Shown one piece after another: positions 26,314 to 34,462 of a stretch of DNA of 39,686 nucleotides; positions within the stretch are counted from its first letter, which is position 1; each line of letters begins with the position of its first letter. Origin of the DNA: Deltaproteobacteria bacterium (lineage in GTDB: Bacteria > Lernaellota > Lernaellaia > JACKCT01). Below the pieces are notes generated by a model. The model was not told the origin of the DNA, did no database searches, and saw only the letters and a list, made by a program, of their open reading frames with translations. The stretch is taken from contig JACKCT010000018.1 of assembly GCA_020633895.1 (NCBI GenBank), forward strand, positions 1-39,686, given 5' to 3'. Made by a program: the position numbers and the translations under genes.

Positions 26314-27594
26314 CTAGGAACCGCACCCGGACGAGTCGTCGTCGTTGGAATCTACGATGTCGTCGTCATCCAAAGAATCATCATCGTCGGTTGTGTCATC
26401 GTCGGCCGGGATCGTTGTGGTCGTCGACGGTGTTGTGGCGGTCGTCGTCGTTGTGCTTGTGGAAGCACCGGTCGTCGTCGTCGTTGAAGTCGTCGTGGTT
26501 GGCACAATGTCGCAGTCGGTGTCGGTGATCGCGGTAAAAAGGAGCTCTTTATCGTTCATCGAAGTCCAGTTATGGGGTCCGTCTTTGCGGTAGGAATTTG
26601 AGTTACCTTCGCCGACGTTTTCATAATCGATGTGGTATTCTCCCCCCTTGGTATTGATAATCTGCAGGCCGATGCACCAATTGGCACCCGGATCCATCTC
26701 CTCGATCAAATCCTGATCGCAGTTCAATTCCACTTCCATGCTCGTTGGGGTGGTCGGTATATTCTTGCTGGACGTCGCGATGATCGCCGATTCCGAAAGC
26801 GGAGGGGCCGACGGATCGTTGTCTGAGCGAAAGATTAATTCTCGGTAGGTCATGGCCTTTTCAGATCCGTAGATCGAATAACGGATGCCGCGCAAATATT
26901 GTCCTGCCTCCACGGAAGGAAAACACGAAATCAATGTGTCGCTCTCGTGAAACGTTTCATAGCCGGAAAACGTATCGGCGTGGTTTTTAATTTCGGCTTG
27001 CGTGGAGCATTCGTCGGTTAGGCAGACGCTTTGAAGTGTCGCTCCAAAGGCTCCGTATTCATAACTCGCTTGCGCGGCAAAGCGCCACCAAAGGCGGACG
27101 TCCGTTGCGTCGACGAGCGCGTCATCCAGGTCAAGGGGATCTTTCCAGAATTTGTCGATCGGTCCGTTGACAGAGTAATAAATGCTCAAAGGTTGGTCGT
27201 CATTGGGACCGCCGGAGCGCACGCCGACGGAATATTGCATATCGCCGTTGCTGATATCCTCGTGTTCCACTCCGATCCTTGCGTGCAAACGTATGCCTTG
27301 CTTTGCGGATAGATTCATTGACGGAGAGATCAAATAATTGTCGATCGCACTTTCATAATCCGGCTCATTCAACAACAACGACAAATATTCACCGCATTCC
27401 CAGAACCCGTTTTGCCAAGCCCAAGTAAGGCCGGACGCATGGATGACCTCGACGTCCCAAGGCGGGCAATCTTCGAAATCTTCCCAATAGATCGTGCGGG
27501 CTTGGACTGCGGTTGGTGTCAACCACACTAGTGATGTCAAAATCGCGAACGAGACGTAGCTGGAAATAAGCGAGCGCACGCACCGGCGAGGCAT
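26314..27594 (-). CDS. Secreted CGS-tail family protein, single-gene unit B
   Basis: 426 residues from the ATG at 27594 (GGGGAG upstream); the longer frame to 27633 would cover the leader box. Signal peptide to about residue 33 (TAVQA), then RTIYWEDFEDCPPWDV. NYLISPSMNLSAKQGI is the best match in the family to a choice-of-anchor J/MAM-like jelly roll. Second half: VCLTDECSTQAE, ISCFPSVEAGQYLRGIR, LNCDQDLIEEMDPGANWCIG, YENVGEGNSNSYRK, NDKELLFTAITDTDC. Short Thr linker, Asp-rich stretch, end SSGCGS. Eight mature ectodomain cysteines plus the terminal one. Its Gly-Ser codons are GGT TCC, not GGG AGT: there is no following gene. Confidence 0.85.
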   Translation of the reverse strand: MPRRCVRSLISSYVSFAILTSLVWLTPTAVQARTIYWEDFEDCPPWDVEVIHASGLTWAWQNGFWECGEYLSLLLNEPDYESAIDNYLISPSMNLSAKQGIRLHARIGVEHEDISNGDMQYSVGVRSGGPNDDQPLSIYYSVNGPIDKFWKDPLDLDDALVDATDVRLWWRFAAQASYEYGAFGATLQSVCLTDECSTQAEIKNHADTFSGYETFHESDTLISCFPSVEAGQYLRGIRYSIYGSEKAMTYRELIFRSDNDPSAPPLSESAIIATSSKNIPTTPTSMEVELNCDQDLIEEMDPGANWCIGLQIINTKGGEYHIDYENVGEGNSNSYRKDGPHNWTSMNDKELLFTAITDTDCDIVPTTTTSTTTTTGASTSTTTTTATTPSTTTTIPADDDTTDDDDSLDDDDIVDSNDDDSSGCGS

Positions 27595-27622
27595 AATTCT
27601 CCCCAAACTCAATCGCGCGTCA

Positions 27623-27679
27623 TCCCCCGACAACGTTGTTTGTCGTTCGAGTATCCCCCACCCGTCGGCAACGATGCAA
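27623..27679 (-). promoter_or_regulatory. Promoter and leader box of unit B
   Basis: On the minus strand: -35 TTGCAT (27674-27679), 18-base spacer, -10 GATACT (27650-27655), box CGTTGTCGGGGGA (27623-27635). The -35 abuts the T-run of the terminator of the upstream lipoprotein gene. Confidence 0.65.
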
Positions 27680-27708
27680 CAAAAAACGCCCCGCGCATGG
27701 CGGGGCGT
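27680..27708 (-). terminator. Rho-independent terminator of lipoprotein gene
   Basis: Same hairpin as at 26243-26273 (stem ACGCCCCGC/GCGGGGCGT, loop GCATG, six T on the minus strand). It lies 33 bases after the stop at 27741. Confidence 0.85.
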
Positions 27709-27740
27709 CGGTCGGATTGTTGTCGGGAGCTTGGTGAACG

Positions 27741-28625
27741 CTAGTCGCAGGGCGTGAAGGTCACGTCCAGGCCGTTTTCCCGGTCCAGGCGGCCCCGGTC
27801 GGTGGCGCGGAAGCGCTTGCCGGTCAGGGTGTCGGCGTCGATCACATAGACGCCCAGCTCGTGGCGATCGCGGCCGTCGGCGTAGTCGGTGAAGACCACG
27901 TACTCATCGCCGAAGAAGTAGCCGCCGATCGGCTGTTCCTTGTCGATGTACATCCGTTCCAGGCCCTCGATGCGCCCCAGTTGGTCCACGGTGAAGTCCA
28001 TCCGGTGGCCGACCGAGAAATCGCCCTCCAGGCACACGCCCATGATCTCGCCCTCGGGCTCGCGGCCGAACAGCCGATCCAGGAGCGAGACGAGCCACTG
28101 CAGGTTGCTGTCCTCGCAGAAGACGCCCACGCAGGTGTACTCCGGGTCGATCTCCATGCCGGCGCAGTCCTCCGGCGCGACCTTGACGCGGGTGAACTCC
28201 TGCCCGAAGTGGGGCACGAGCTGCCCGTCGGCGTCGTAGGAGTTGGTCTCCACTTCGCCGCTTGCGTCTTCAATGAGGTGCGTTTCGAATTCGATGGCCG
28301 TGTAGGTGTCGGCGAACAGATAGGTGGTCTCGCCGTCGTCATAGCCGCCGACGGACGAAAGCCACGTGCCGATATAGCCGTACGCGCCGACGACCGCGCC
28401 GGACTCGTGGGTCTTCGCCAAAAGCATGGGGTACTGCGAGGTCAGCCCGGCGTTTTGCACCGGGTGGTACTCGTAGCACTCATAACCTTCGGGAATCTCG
28501 CCCGAGTCGCCGGCTTTGCTCGCGTCCCCCGAGCTGACCTTCGAATCGGACGACCCATCGCCGCCGGCGCATCCCAACGCCAAGACCAGGCTCAGTGCCG
28601 CGCAAATGACGCAGTATTTCCGCAT
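27741..28625 (-). CDS. Lipoprotein of unknown function
   Basis: 294 residues. MRKYCVICAALSLVLALGCAG carries a lipobox (LALGC); a strong GGAGGAG lies upstream of the ATG at 28625. A Ser/Asp/Gly linker (GGDGSSDSKVSSGDASKAG) is followed by a globular part with no motif I recognise; short beta-rich runs (YVVFTDYADGRDRHELGVYVID) suggest a beta-propeller-like or sandwich fold. Five cysteines occur in the globular part. It is transcribed just upstream of a family member, but a terminator separates the two. Function unknown. Confidence 0.7.
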   Translation of the reverse strand: MRKYCVICAALSLVLALGCAGGDGSSDSKVSSGDASKAGDSGEIPEGYECYEYHPVQNAGLTSQYPMLLAKTHESGAVVGAYGYIGTWLSSVGGYDDGETTYLFADTYTAIEFETHLIEDASGEVETNSYDADGQLVPHFGQEFTRVKVAPEDCAGMEIDPEYTCVGVFCEDSNLQWLVSLLDRLFGREPEGEIMGVCLEGDFSVGHRMDFTVDQLGRIEGLERMYIDKEQPIGGYFFGDEYVVFTDYADGRDRHELGVYVIDADTLTGKRFRATDRGRLDRENGLDVTFTPCD

Positions 28626-28849
28626 TTTCGGAACTCCTCCAGGAGCCCCGATCCGACCGATGTCCAAGAGCCATCACGACTAAAGGCGACCCGTGGTCGT
28701 GTCAAGGAAAATACCGACGGTCATCAGAAAAATCCCTAAAGATTCCAAGATATTCGCCGACTCAAGGTCAGAACGGCGGTCAGGTGTGGAACGTGTGGCG
28801 TTTGGGGATTTTGGGGATGGGCGGTTGCTTTGAATGCCTCGCGACAGCA

Positions 28850-28876
28850 CAGAGCCGCGACCTGTAGGGAGCGGGT
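28850..28876 (+). repeat. REP-like repeat copy 7 (CCGC/GCGG type)
   Basis: CAGAGCCGCGACCTGTAGGG followed by AGCGGGT. Confidence 0.7.
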
Positions 28877-28910
28877 GACGGGTTCGATGTCAGGAACGAT
28901 GACGTCCTAA

Positions 28911-28938
28911 CAGAGCCGCGAACCGTAGTGAGCGGTTG
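28911..28938 (+). repeat. REP-like repeat copy 8 (CCGC/GCGG type)
   Basis: CAGAGCCGCGAACCGTAGTG followed by AGCGGTTG. Confidence 0.7.
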
Positions 28939-28976
28939 GGTTCGACCCGGCGATGCGACTTCGCCTCGCTGCCCGT

Positions 28977-29003
28977 CAGAGCCGCGCACGGTAGTAAGCG
29001 GTC
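28977..29003 (+). repeat. REP-like repeat copy 9 (CCGC/GCGG type)
   Basis: CAGAGCCGCGCACGGTAGTA followed by AGCGGTC. Spacing to copy 8 (66 bases) is close to that between copies 7 and 8 (61). Confidence 0.7.
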
Positions 29004-29068
29004 CGGTTCGACTCAGCACGCCTCATGGGATGTGCCAAACAACGATAGTGGCTTTCCGGGTCGAACCA

Positions 29069-29095
29069 GACCCCTCCCTACAGGTCGGGGCTCTG
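29069..29095 (-). repeat. REP-like repeat copy 10, inverted (CCCC/GGGG type)
   Basis: GACCCCTCCCTACAGGTCGG followed by GGCTCTG. Confidence 0.7.
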
Positions 29096-29130
29096 ATTGC
29101 GCGAAATCTTCTCAAACAACGTTCGAATTT

Positions 29131-29188
29131 GACCCCTCACTACCCGCCTTCGCCAGGGCAACGGCGAGGCAAGCCGTTCGGGGCTCTG
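29131..29188 (-). repeat. REP-like repeat copy 11, inverted, with 31-base loop insertion
   Basis: GACCCCTCACTAC and CCGTTCGGGGCTCTG are the two halves of a CCCC/GGGG copy, separated by about 31 extra bases that themselves contain an inverted repeat (GCCTTCGCC...GGCGAGGC). The outer stem is intact. Confidence 0.65.
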
Positions 29189-29212
29189 ACCGGACCCCTC
29201 GATGGACGCCGT

Positions 29213-30706
29213 CTAACAGCCGCAGGAACATCCGGATTCGTCGTCCTCGACGCGGAAGTTGTCGTTGCTGCCTCCGCCGTCGTCGGTGTTGGGCGGTGGG
29301 GTGGGATCGTCGGTGTGGTCGTCGAAGTCGTCATCGTCGCTGCCGGGGATGGTCGTGGTGGTGGTGGTCGACGTGGTGCTGTCGACGACCGTCTCCCGAT
29401 ACCCGGCCAGGGTCGGGGCGGCGAGGTTGAGCGTCTTGCGGTTGTCGGTGGGCTTGGCTTCGGTTTCGGGGATGCCCAGCGCGTGGCCGTTATAGGTAAG
29501 GTCCGGATTGGAGAAATAGGGAGCCACTTCGCAGGAGAACCCGCTGCTGTTGCATTGCTGGTCGTAGGCCATGACGGTGCGGAATTTTTCGTCAAGGTTA
29601 ACGTAGCCGTGGTTGAAGGCGAAGGGCTGGTTGTCCGTGGGGTCGACGAAACGGTCGTGCCGGGCGCTGAAGTTGTGGCCCAACTCGTGGGCGAACAGGT
29701 GCCAGGACAGCAGGCAGTTCAGGCTCGTGACCGAGAACGCGTAGACGTGGTTGGCCGGGTTGACGGTCAGGGGCAGGTCGGCGTAGCCGCATAGGCCGAC
29801 GCGGGAGGTGACGACCATGCCCACCAGGTCGGCGCCGTAGTCGTCCCGCAGCTCGTGGGCCTCATCCACCAGGCCGTCGCCGTCGATGCGCAGCGCCTCC
29901 TTGTCGGCCAAAACGTCGGTGCGTTCCTCGTAGTCGACTTTCTGCAGATGCACCAGACGGATGCGGTGCGCGACCCCGGAGTTTTCGTAGACCAGGTTGG
30001 TGTCGTCGACCGCCGCGCGGATCTCGGATTCGATATTGCCCGACTCGGCTTCGGCGGCGGCATCGTAGAGCATCATGACGTCGACCACCGGGGCCTCGTC
30101 GTCGTCGTCATCGTCGTCATCACCTGTATCGTCGTCCGACGTATCATCGTCGGCGCTGTCGTCGTCGTCATCGTCCGCGGCGATGGTGTTTTCGGCCGGG
30201 CTGTCCACGCCGCATCCGCCGAGCGCGTCCGCATCCACCCGATGCACCCCGTGCACTCCGCCGCCCAGGGGTCGGATGACGTAGAAGGCGTCGAGGGTTT
30301 GCACGAATCCGGCCGCATCATCACCCACGAGGGTGATTTGAGCCTGGGCCCAGGCGTCGCCGGTCGCTTCGCCGCCCCAAAGGACGCCATTGTCCCGTCG
30401 CTCGAAAGCGACGCGGTCGAAGGTCATCGCCGCGCGGTCGGGCAGGTCGACCGACACCCGCCCCGCCATATGACGCAGCGCCTTGGCGTCGAGACCGACA
30501 TAGCGCGACGCCAGGTATTCGGGCCGCGCCTCTTGGGCGACGACAAGATCGAGCGCCTTGCCGACGGGTTCCACATCACGCGTGATGTGGAGGGCCGCGC
30601 CATCCGCCGCCGCATCAGGACCGAAAATCAAACTCGCCGCCGCGACCAACACCGCGACGACGCACATTCCTACCCATCGATTTACGCGCTTTGACATGAA
30701 ACGCAT
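29213..30706 (-). CDS. Secreted metzincin metalloprotease with acidic Cys-rich tail
   Basis: About 497 residues. Signal peptide (VNRWVGMCVVAVLVAAASLI), then a prodomain-like part to about residue 150, an Asp-rich spacer (AADDDDDDSADDDTSDDD and on) and the catalytic domain VVDVMMLYDAAAEAE...NTNLVYENSGVAHRIRLV-like. HELGHNFSARH is the zinc site HExxHxxGxxH variant with catalytic Glu, and VMAYDQQC supplies the Met-turn, so it fits reprolysin/M12B-like metzincins. The tail has a Thr run, DDDDFDDHTDD, a Pro/Gly linker and the end ESGCSCGC. The tail resembles the CGS family and suggests the same destination. The start is uncertain: ATG 30706 or 30697, neither with a strong ribosome site. Confidence 0.82.
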   Translation of the reverse strand: MRFMSKRVNRWVGMCVVAVLVAAASLIFGPDAAADGAALHITRDVEPVGKALDLVVAQEARPEYLASRYVGLDAKALRHMAGRVSVDLPDRAAMTFDRVAFERRDNGVLWGGEATGDAWAQAQITLVGDDAAGFVQTLDAFYVIRPLGGGVHGVHRVDADALGGCGVDSPAENTIAADDDDDDSADDDTSDDDTGDDDDDDDDEAPVVDVMMLYDAAAEAESGNIESEIRAAVDDTNLVYENSGVAHRIRLVHLQKVDYEERTDVLADKEALRIDGDGLVDEAHELRDDYGADLVGMVVTSRVGLCGYADLPLTVNPANHVYAFSVTSLNCLLSWHLFAHELGHNFSARHDRFVDPTDNQPFAFNHGYVNLDEKFRTVMAYDQQCNSSGFSCEVAPYFSNPDLTYNGHALGIPETEAKPTDNRKTLNLAAPTLAGYRETVVDSTTSTTTTTTIPGSDDDDFDDHTDDPTPPPNTDDGGGSNDNFRVEDDESGCSCGC

Positions 30707-30884
30707 TTTACCGGGATTCGGCCGCCCGGCCCAGGGTAAAGGACGGAGGTAATTGTGCCGCCAGTTGGGGCGCCTCTTTTCGTTGTCGCGAAGCACATAA
30801 GTTTTCGGAAGGAAAATCGATATTGCCTTCCTCGGAGTTATTTGCGACTTCTACCAAGGCTTTCATTTGAAATTGAGGTGCGCG

Positions 30885-31190
30885 ATGAAAAAATTTGCGT
30901 TGTTGGTTTGCGCGGTTTTTCTGGCCTTTCCTTTTTGGGCGTGCGCGCCCAACAAGGCCACGAGTGCGTCCTTAGAGGTGAAATTGATGAAATCCGATCC
31001 GCCGGACGGTTGTGAAGAGATCGGCCAGGTCAGAGGCGAACCCGCGGGCATGGGCCCGGCGACGCCCATGGAAAGCGCGAAGATCGATATGCGCAATGAG
31101 GCGGCGGAAATGGGAGCCAACTACGTCCGCATGGAAGCCGTGATGCAAAATGGCGCCGTCGAGGGCACCGCCTACAAATGTCCTGAATAA
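30885..31190 (+). CDS. Small lipoprotein, DUF4156-like
   Basis: 101 residues. MKKFALLVCAVFLAFPFWAC ends in a lipobox-like FWAC with Cys at position 20. The body (MKSDPPDGCEEIGQVRG, then AKIDMRNEAAEMGANYVRM and AYKCPE) matches the pattern of small DUF4156/RcsF-like envelope lipoproteins with a conserved Cys pair. GAGGTG precedes the ATG by 6 bases. It is convergent with the family gene ending at 31207, only 16 bases away. Role probably envelope-related; not further predictable. Confidence 0.72.
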   Translation: MKKFALLVCAVFLAFPFWACAPNKATSASLEVKLMKSDPPDGCEEIGQVRGEPAGMGPATPMESAKIDMRNEAAEMGANYVRMEAVMQNGAVEGTAYKCPE

Positions 31191-31206
31191 CAACGCGACC
31201 GTCAGT

Positions 31207-32952
31207 TCAAATTCCGCAGCCGGACGAATCGTCATCGTCGTCGTCAGACGCCGCTGGGAAATCGTCGTCGTCATCCGTGTCTTCGACGCACTTGCCGTCG
31301 GGTGTGAAGGATTTGCAATCGTTGCAAACCTCGCCGGGCTCGCATTCATAGGGATCCGAATCGACGTAGGCGGTGCTTGTGTATTCATTCGGCGGATCGG
31401 CGTCATCGGCGGCCCACCATTCGAATCCGTCGGTGCCGGGGATGTCCGCCGTCGCGGTGAAGCTGAACACGGCCGACTTTCCGGGGGCCAGGGCGCCGAC
31501 CGGCGGATCCTGGGAATACGTCTCGGCTTCCCAACGGATGTTTCCCGCCGTCTCGGTCTCGCTATCGGTCGGCGTTATGATCGCCTGCCAGCCTTCGGGC
31601 GACGTCGGCAATTGATTTTCATCGAATTCATAACCGGCGCTCGGCAATTTGACGCTGAAGACCGCCAAAGACGGCGCATCGGCTTTCGCTTCGGCGGACA
31701 CCGGATGGTTGTAGGTCAGTGTCAGCGTGAATTGGTCTTTCGTGGTCGGCAGGATTTCACCCGAACTGGTGACGATCTCAACGGTGAGCGGGGCGACATC
31801 ATCATCGTCATCACCGGGAATCGTTGTCGTCGTCGTTGTCGACGGCACGGTCGTTGTGGTCGTCGTCATATCGCAGTCGGCGTCGGCCAGCGCCGTGAAC
31901 AGGAATTCCTTGTCGTCCATGGACTCCCACTCGCCGTCGTATTGCCGGATGTAGGATCGGGAATTGCCCTTGCCCACGTCCTGATAGGCGACGTAGTACG
32001 GCGCGCTGAATTCGTGGTTCTGCACCTGAATGCCGATGCACCAATTCTCGTTCGTCGGGATCGGATCGAGGGCCAGCGGCTCGCATTGGATGGGCGAGTT
32101 CCGCGTCGTTTCATCGCTGGACGATTTGATCTGCTCGCTGATCCAGGCCTTGGTCTTGGTCCCGGGCGTCGTGCCGGGCGTGCCTTCGGAGCGGAAGAGC
32201 ACTTCGTAGTAGAAAAGCTGCGTGCCTTCCTTGCGTAGCGTGGTGCGCAAGCCGCGCAGGTAATGCCCCGCCTCCCGCGCCGGCAGGCACGTGACCAGAT
32301 AATCCACCTGGTCCTTGGGCACCGCGAATTCGCCCGATTTGACGTCCGTGTGGTTCTTCAATTCCACGAGCGTCGGGCAGTCGGCGGTCAGGCAGACATC
32401 ATCGACGCCGGCGCCGATGTAGGTCGTGCCTTTGTTCGTCGTGGACGCCGCGAACCGCCACCAGAAACGCACCTCGTCCCAGCCGTCGACGACCTCCGAC
32501 AGGTCGAAGCCGAACGGACCCGAGGTCGTGCCGTCCTCGTCCTCTTCGAAGAAGCTGCCGACCGTCACGTCGTCGCCTGTCGTCGGACGCACGCCGAAGT
32601 CGTAGATTTTGTTGTCCACCGGATCGTCGCTGACGTCCTGGTAGACGCCGTCGAAAAACACCGAGACGTTCGACATGCCGGAGATATCGATGGCGTTGGA
32701 GATCAGCGTGCTATCCACCGAATGCACCCCGCTGCCGCCGAGCTTGAAGACGCCGGTCGCGAAACGGCCGCCGTCGTCACCCGAATCCTCGATGTAGGCC
32801 CAAGGGTTCGCGTTCTCCCCGTCGGCTTCGTCGATATCGATCTGCCAGCCCGTGTCGTCCGCCAGCGTGTCCCAATAGATCGTCCGCGCCCACGCGGGCA
32901 CGGCGAACGCCGCAATCAGAACCGCCGGTAAAAATCCCCATCGTTTGTGCAT
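31207..32952 (-). CDS. Secreted CGS-tail family protein with extra C-terminal domain, second gene of operon C
   Basis: 581 residues, the longest member. Signal peptide to about 22, RTIYWDTLADDTGWQI, STLISNAIDISGMSNV; then VCLTADCPTLVE, VTCLPAREAGHYLRGLR, IQCEPLALDPIPTNENWCIG, AYQDVGKGNSRSYIR, DDKEFLFTALADADC. After a very short Thr linker and DDDDD comes a unique domain of about 150 residues (LTVEIVTSSGEILPTTKDQF through GFEWWAADDADPP), probably an Ig-like sandwich, and a Cys4 knot-like segment (YECEPGEVCNDCKSF, DGKCVED). The usual Asp tail then ends SSGCGI. Ectodomain cysteines total ten, plus the terminal one. ATG at 32952 is three bases after the upstream stop. Confidence 0.85.
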   Translation of the reverse strand: MHKRWGFLPAVLIAAFAVPAWARTIYWDTLADDTGWQIDIDEADGENANPWAYIEDSGDDGGRFATGVFKLGGSGVHSVDSTLISNAIDISGMSNVSVFFDGVYQDVSDDPVDNKIYDFGVRPTTGDDVTVGSFFEEDEDGTTSGPFGFDLSEVVDGWDEVRFWWRFAASTTNKGTTYIGAGVDDVCLTADCPTLVELKNHTDVKSGEFAVPKDQVDYLVTCLPAREAGHYLRGLRTTLRKEGTQLFYYEVLFRSEGTPGTTPGTKTKAWISEQIKSSSDETTRNSPIQCEPLALDPIPTNENWCIGIQVQNHEFSAPYYVAYQDVGKGNSRSYIRQYDGEWESMDDKEFLFTALADADCDMTTTTTTVPSTTTTTTIPGDDDDDVAPLTVEIVTSSGEILPTTKDQFTLTLTYNHPVSAEAKADAPSLAVFSVKLPSAGYEFDENQLPTSPEGWQAIITPTDSETETAGNIRWEAETYSQDPPVGALAPGKSAVFSFTATADIPGTDGFEWWAADDADPPNEYTSTAYVDSDPYECEPGEVCNDCKSFTPDGKCVEDTDDDDDFPAASDDDDDDSSGCGI

Positions 32953-32955
32953 TTT

Positions 32956-34365
32956 TTAACTCCCGCAGCCGGACGAGTCGTCATCGTCGTCTGAAACTTT
33001 GTTGTCGTTGTCATCATTGTTGTCATCGTCATCCACGGAATCGTCGTCGTCCGTGTCGTTACTCATCGGGATGGTGGTGGTGGTCGTGCCGGGCGGGACG
33101 ACTGTCGTTGTTGTCGAACCGGTTGTCGTGGTTGTCGTCGTAGTGCTCGTCGTCGTCGTGGTCGTTGTCGTGGTTGTCGTCGTAGTGCTCGTCGTCGTAG
33201 TGGTCGTTGTCGTGGTCGTTGTCGTGGTCGTTGTCGTGGTCGTTGTCGTGGTTGTTGACGTCGTTGTTGTTGTCGTCGGTTCGCAATCCGTGTCGGTCAG
33301 GGCGGTGATGAGCAGTTCCTTGCCGTCCAGGTTTTCCCACGAGCCGCTGCTCAAGCGCGTGTACGACGTGGAGTTTCCCGCGCCCACGTCCTGATAGGCG
33401 ACGGACATCGTGCCGCCCTTGGGATAGCGAAGGTAGAGCCCCACGCACCAGTTCTCGTCCGGCGCCATTTCGGGAATCAGCGCGTCGTCGCAATCGAACA
33501 GCGATTCAATCGTGGTGACGGAGGTCGGCGTGTGTTTTGTGCCCGACGCCCAGCTCCAGTTGGCGGGCGGGACCGATCCCGGCGGTTGGCCGCCGTCGCG
33601 ATAGACGATTTCCCAATACTCGATGCTGTCCTGCGATCCTTGGAGCGTGTACCGCAGGCCGCGCAGATAATGTCCCGCCTCCCGTGCCGGCAGACAGGTG
33701 ACGATGCGCTGGAATTCGCCGGTGAAGCCCGTCAGGCCGGACGGTGTTCCGTCGTGAGCGGCCAACTCGCCGTGCGTCGCGCATTCGGCGGTCAGGCAGA
33801 CGTCGTCGATCGCCGCGAACATCACCGCGGGAACATGGTCGGACGCCGCCGCAAACCGCCACCAAAGCCGCACGTCCGAGGGATCCGTGATGTACTCGTC
33901 CAGGGCGAGTTCCACGGATTTTTCCACTTCGCCGTCGGGGAGCGTGTCCATGTATTGGAGGATCGGCACATCGTCGCCGACACCATTCGAACGCACTCCG
34001 AACGAATAGATGTGGTCGTCGATCTCGCCGTCGACGTTGGCAATATAATAGAGGTCCATCCGCAGAACGGCATTTGACATGCCCGCCAGATCGACCGAGT
34101 CGGCCACCAGGGTGTTGTCGATAACGTTCTCGTGATTGCCCACGTCGTCGTAGAGGTAGGTGGACATCACCGAGTTGCCGAAGTCACCGAAGTGAAGCCA
34201 GGACCCGACGCGGTCGCCGACGGTGTCGTCGACTTCCACGGACCACTGGGGATCGTCGGAAAAACTGGTGGAAAGCAATGTGCGGGCCGCCGCCGGGGCG
34301 ATACACAACATCGTCAGCGCAAGGCCGAATAAAACCTTCGACGCGCATTTCCTAATCGGCGTCAT
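32956..34365 (-). CDS. Secreted CGS-tail family protein, first gene of operon C
   Basis: 469 residues. Signal peptide to about 27 (APAAA), then RTLLSTSFSDDPQWSV, the most diverged start in the family (no YWDG). NTLVADSVDLAGMSNAVLR; VCLTAECATHGE; VTCLPAREAGHYLRGLR; LFDCDDALIPEMAPDENWC; AYQDVGAGNSTSYTR; DGKELLITALTDTDC. The linker is an almost pure Thr run of about 60 residues with Ser interruptions, encoded by 12-base tandem repeats, followed by DDDDSVDDDDNNDDND and the end SSGCGS. Six ectodomain cysteines plus the terminal one. Its start has GGGCGAGA upstream. Confidence 0.85.
   Translation of the reverse strand: MTPIRKCASKVLFGLALTMLCIAPAAARTLLSTSFSDDPQWSVEVDDTVGDRVGSWLHFGDFGNSVMSTYLYDDVGNHENVIDNTLVADSVDLAGMSNAVLRMDLYYIANVDGEIDDHIYSFGVRSNGVGDDVPILQYMDTLPDGEVEKSVELALDEYITDPSDVRLWWRFAAASDHVPAVMFAAIDDVCLTAECATHGELAAHDGTPSGLTGFTGEFQRIVTCLPAREAGHYLRGLRYTLQGSQDSIEYWEIVYRDGGQPPGSVPPANWSWASGTKHTPTSVTTIESLFDCDDALIPEMAPDENWCVGLYLRYPKGGTMSVAYQDVGAGNSTSYTRLSSGSWENLDGKELLITALTDTDCEPTTTTTTSTTTTTTTTTTTTTTTTTTTTTTSTTTTTTTTTTTTTSTTTTTTTTGSTTTTVVPPGTTTTTIPMSNDTDDDDSVDDDDNNDDNDNKVSDDDDDSSGCGS
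33122..33198. repeat. Two 35-base direct copies, 42 bases apart, in the Thr linker
   Basis: 33122-33156 and 33164-33198 are identical, starting GTTGTCGTGGTTGTCGTCGT. They code for Thr/Ser linker residues. Confidence 0.7.
33201..33248. repeat. Four perfect 12-base tandem repeats
   Basis: Unit TGGTCGTTGTCG, four copies, in the Thr-coding linker. Length change by whole units keeps frame. Confidence 0.85.
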
Positions 34366-34386
34366 TCTCGCCCGATCTTGGCGTCG

Positions 34387-34440
34387 TCCCCCGACAACGA
34401 TGATCGCGTCGAGTATGAACGTCGCGATGCAGTGGGGCTA
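34387..34440 (-). promoter_or_regulatory. Promoter and leader box of operon C
   Basis: On the minus strand: -10 CATACT (34412-34417) and box CGTTGTCGGGGGA (34387-34399). The -35 at the expected distance, TAGCCC (34435-34440), is poor. Confidence 0.6.
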
Positions 34441-34462
34441 GCCATATTTTGTCGCAATATCC

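Larger units (their letters stand above)
28626..29212. other. Gene-free repeat-rich stretch
   Basis: Five REP-like copies (three direct, two inverted) fill 28850-29188. The first 200 bases hold the lipoprotein promoter region, with no clear consensus. Open frames here are artefacts of the repeats. Confidence 0.6.

Noticed and set aside
28780-29430. Repeat array as a CRISPR
   Set aside because: Copies differ in sequence, spacing and orientation and lack cas genes; they fit REP-like elements.
33122-33260. Tandem repeats as a CRISPR or origin iterons
   Set aside because: They lie in frame inside a coding linker, and the unit is 9-12 bases.
33000-33394. Long plus-strand open frames made of Val/Ser runs opposite the Thr linkers
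   Set aside because: They are the complement of the GTC/GTT-rich linker codons; no start signals or domain features.
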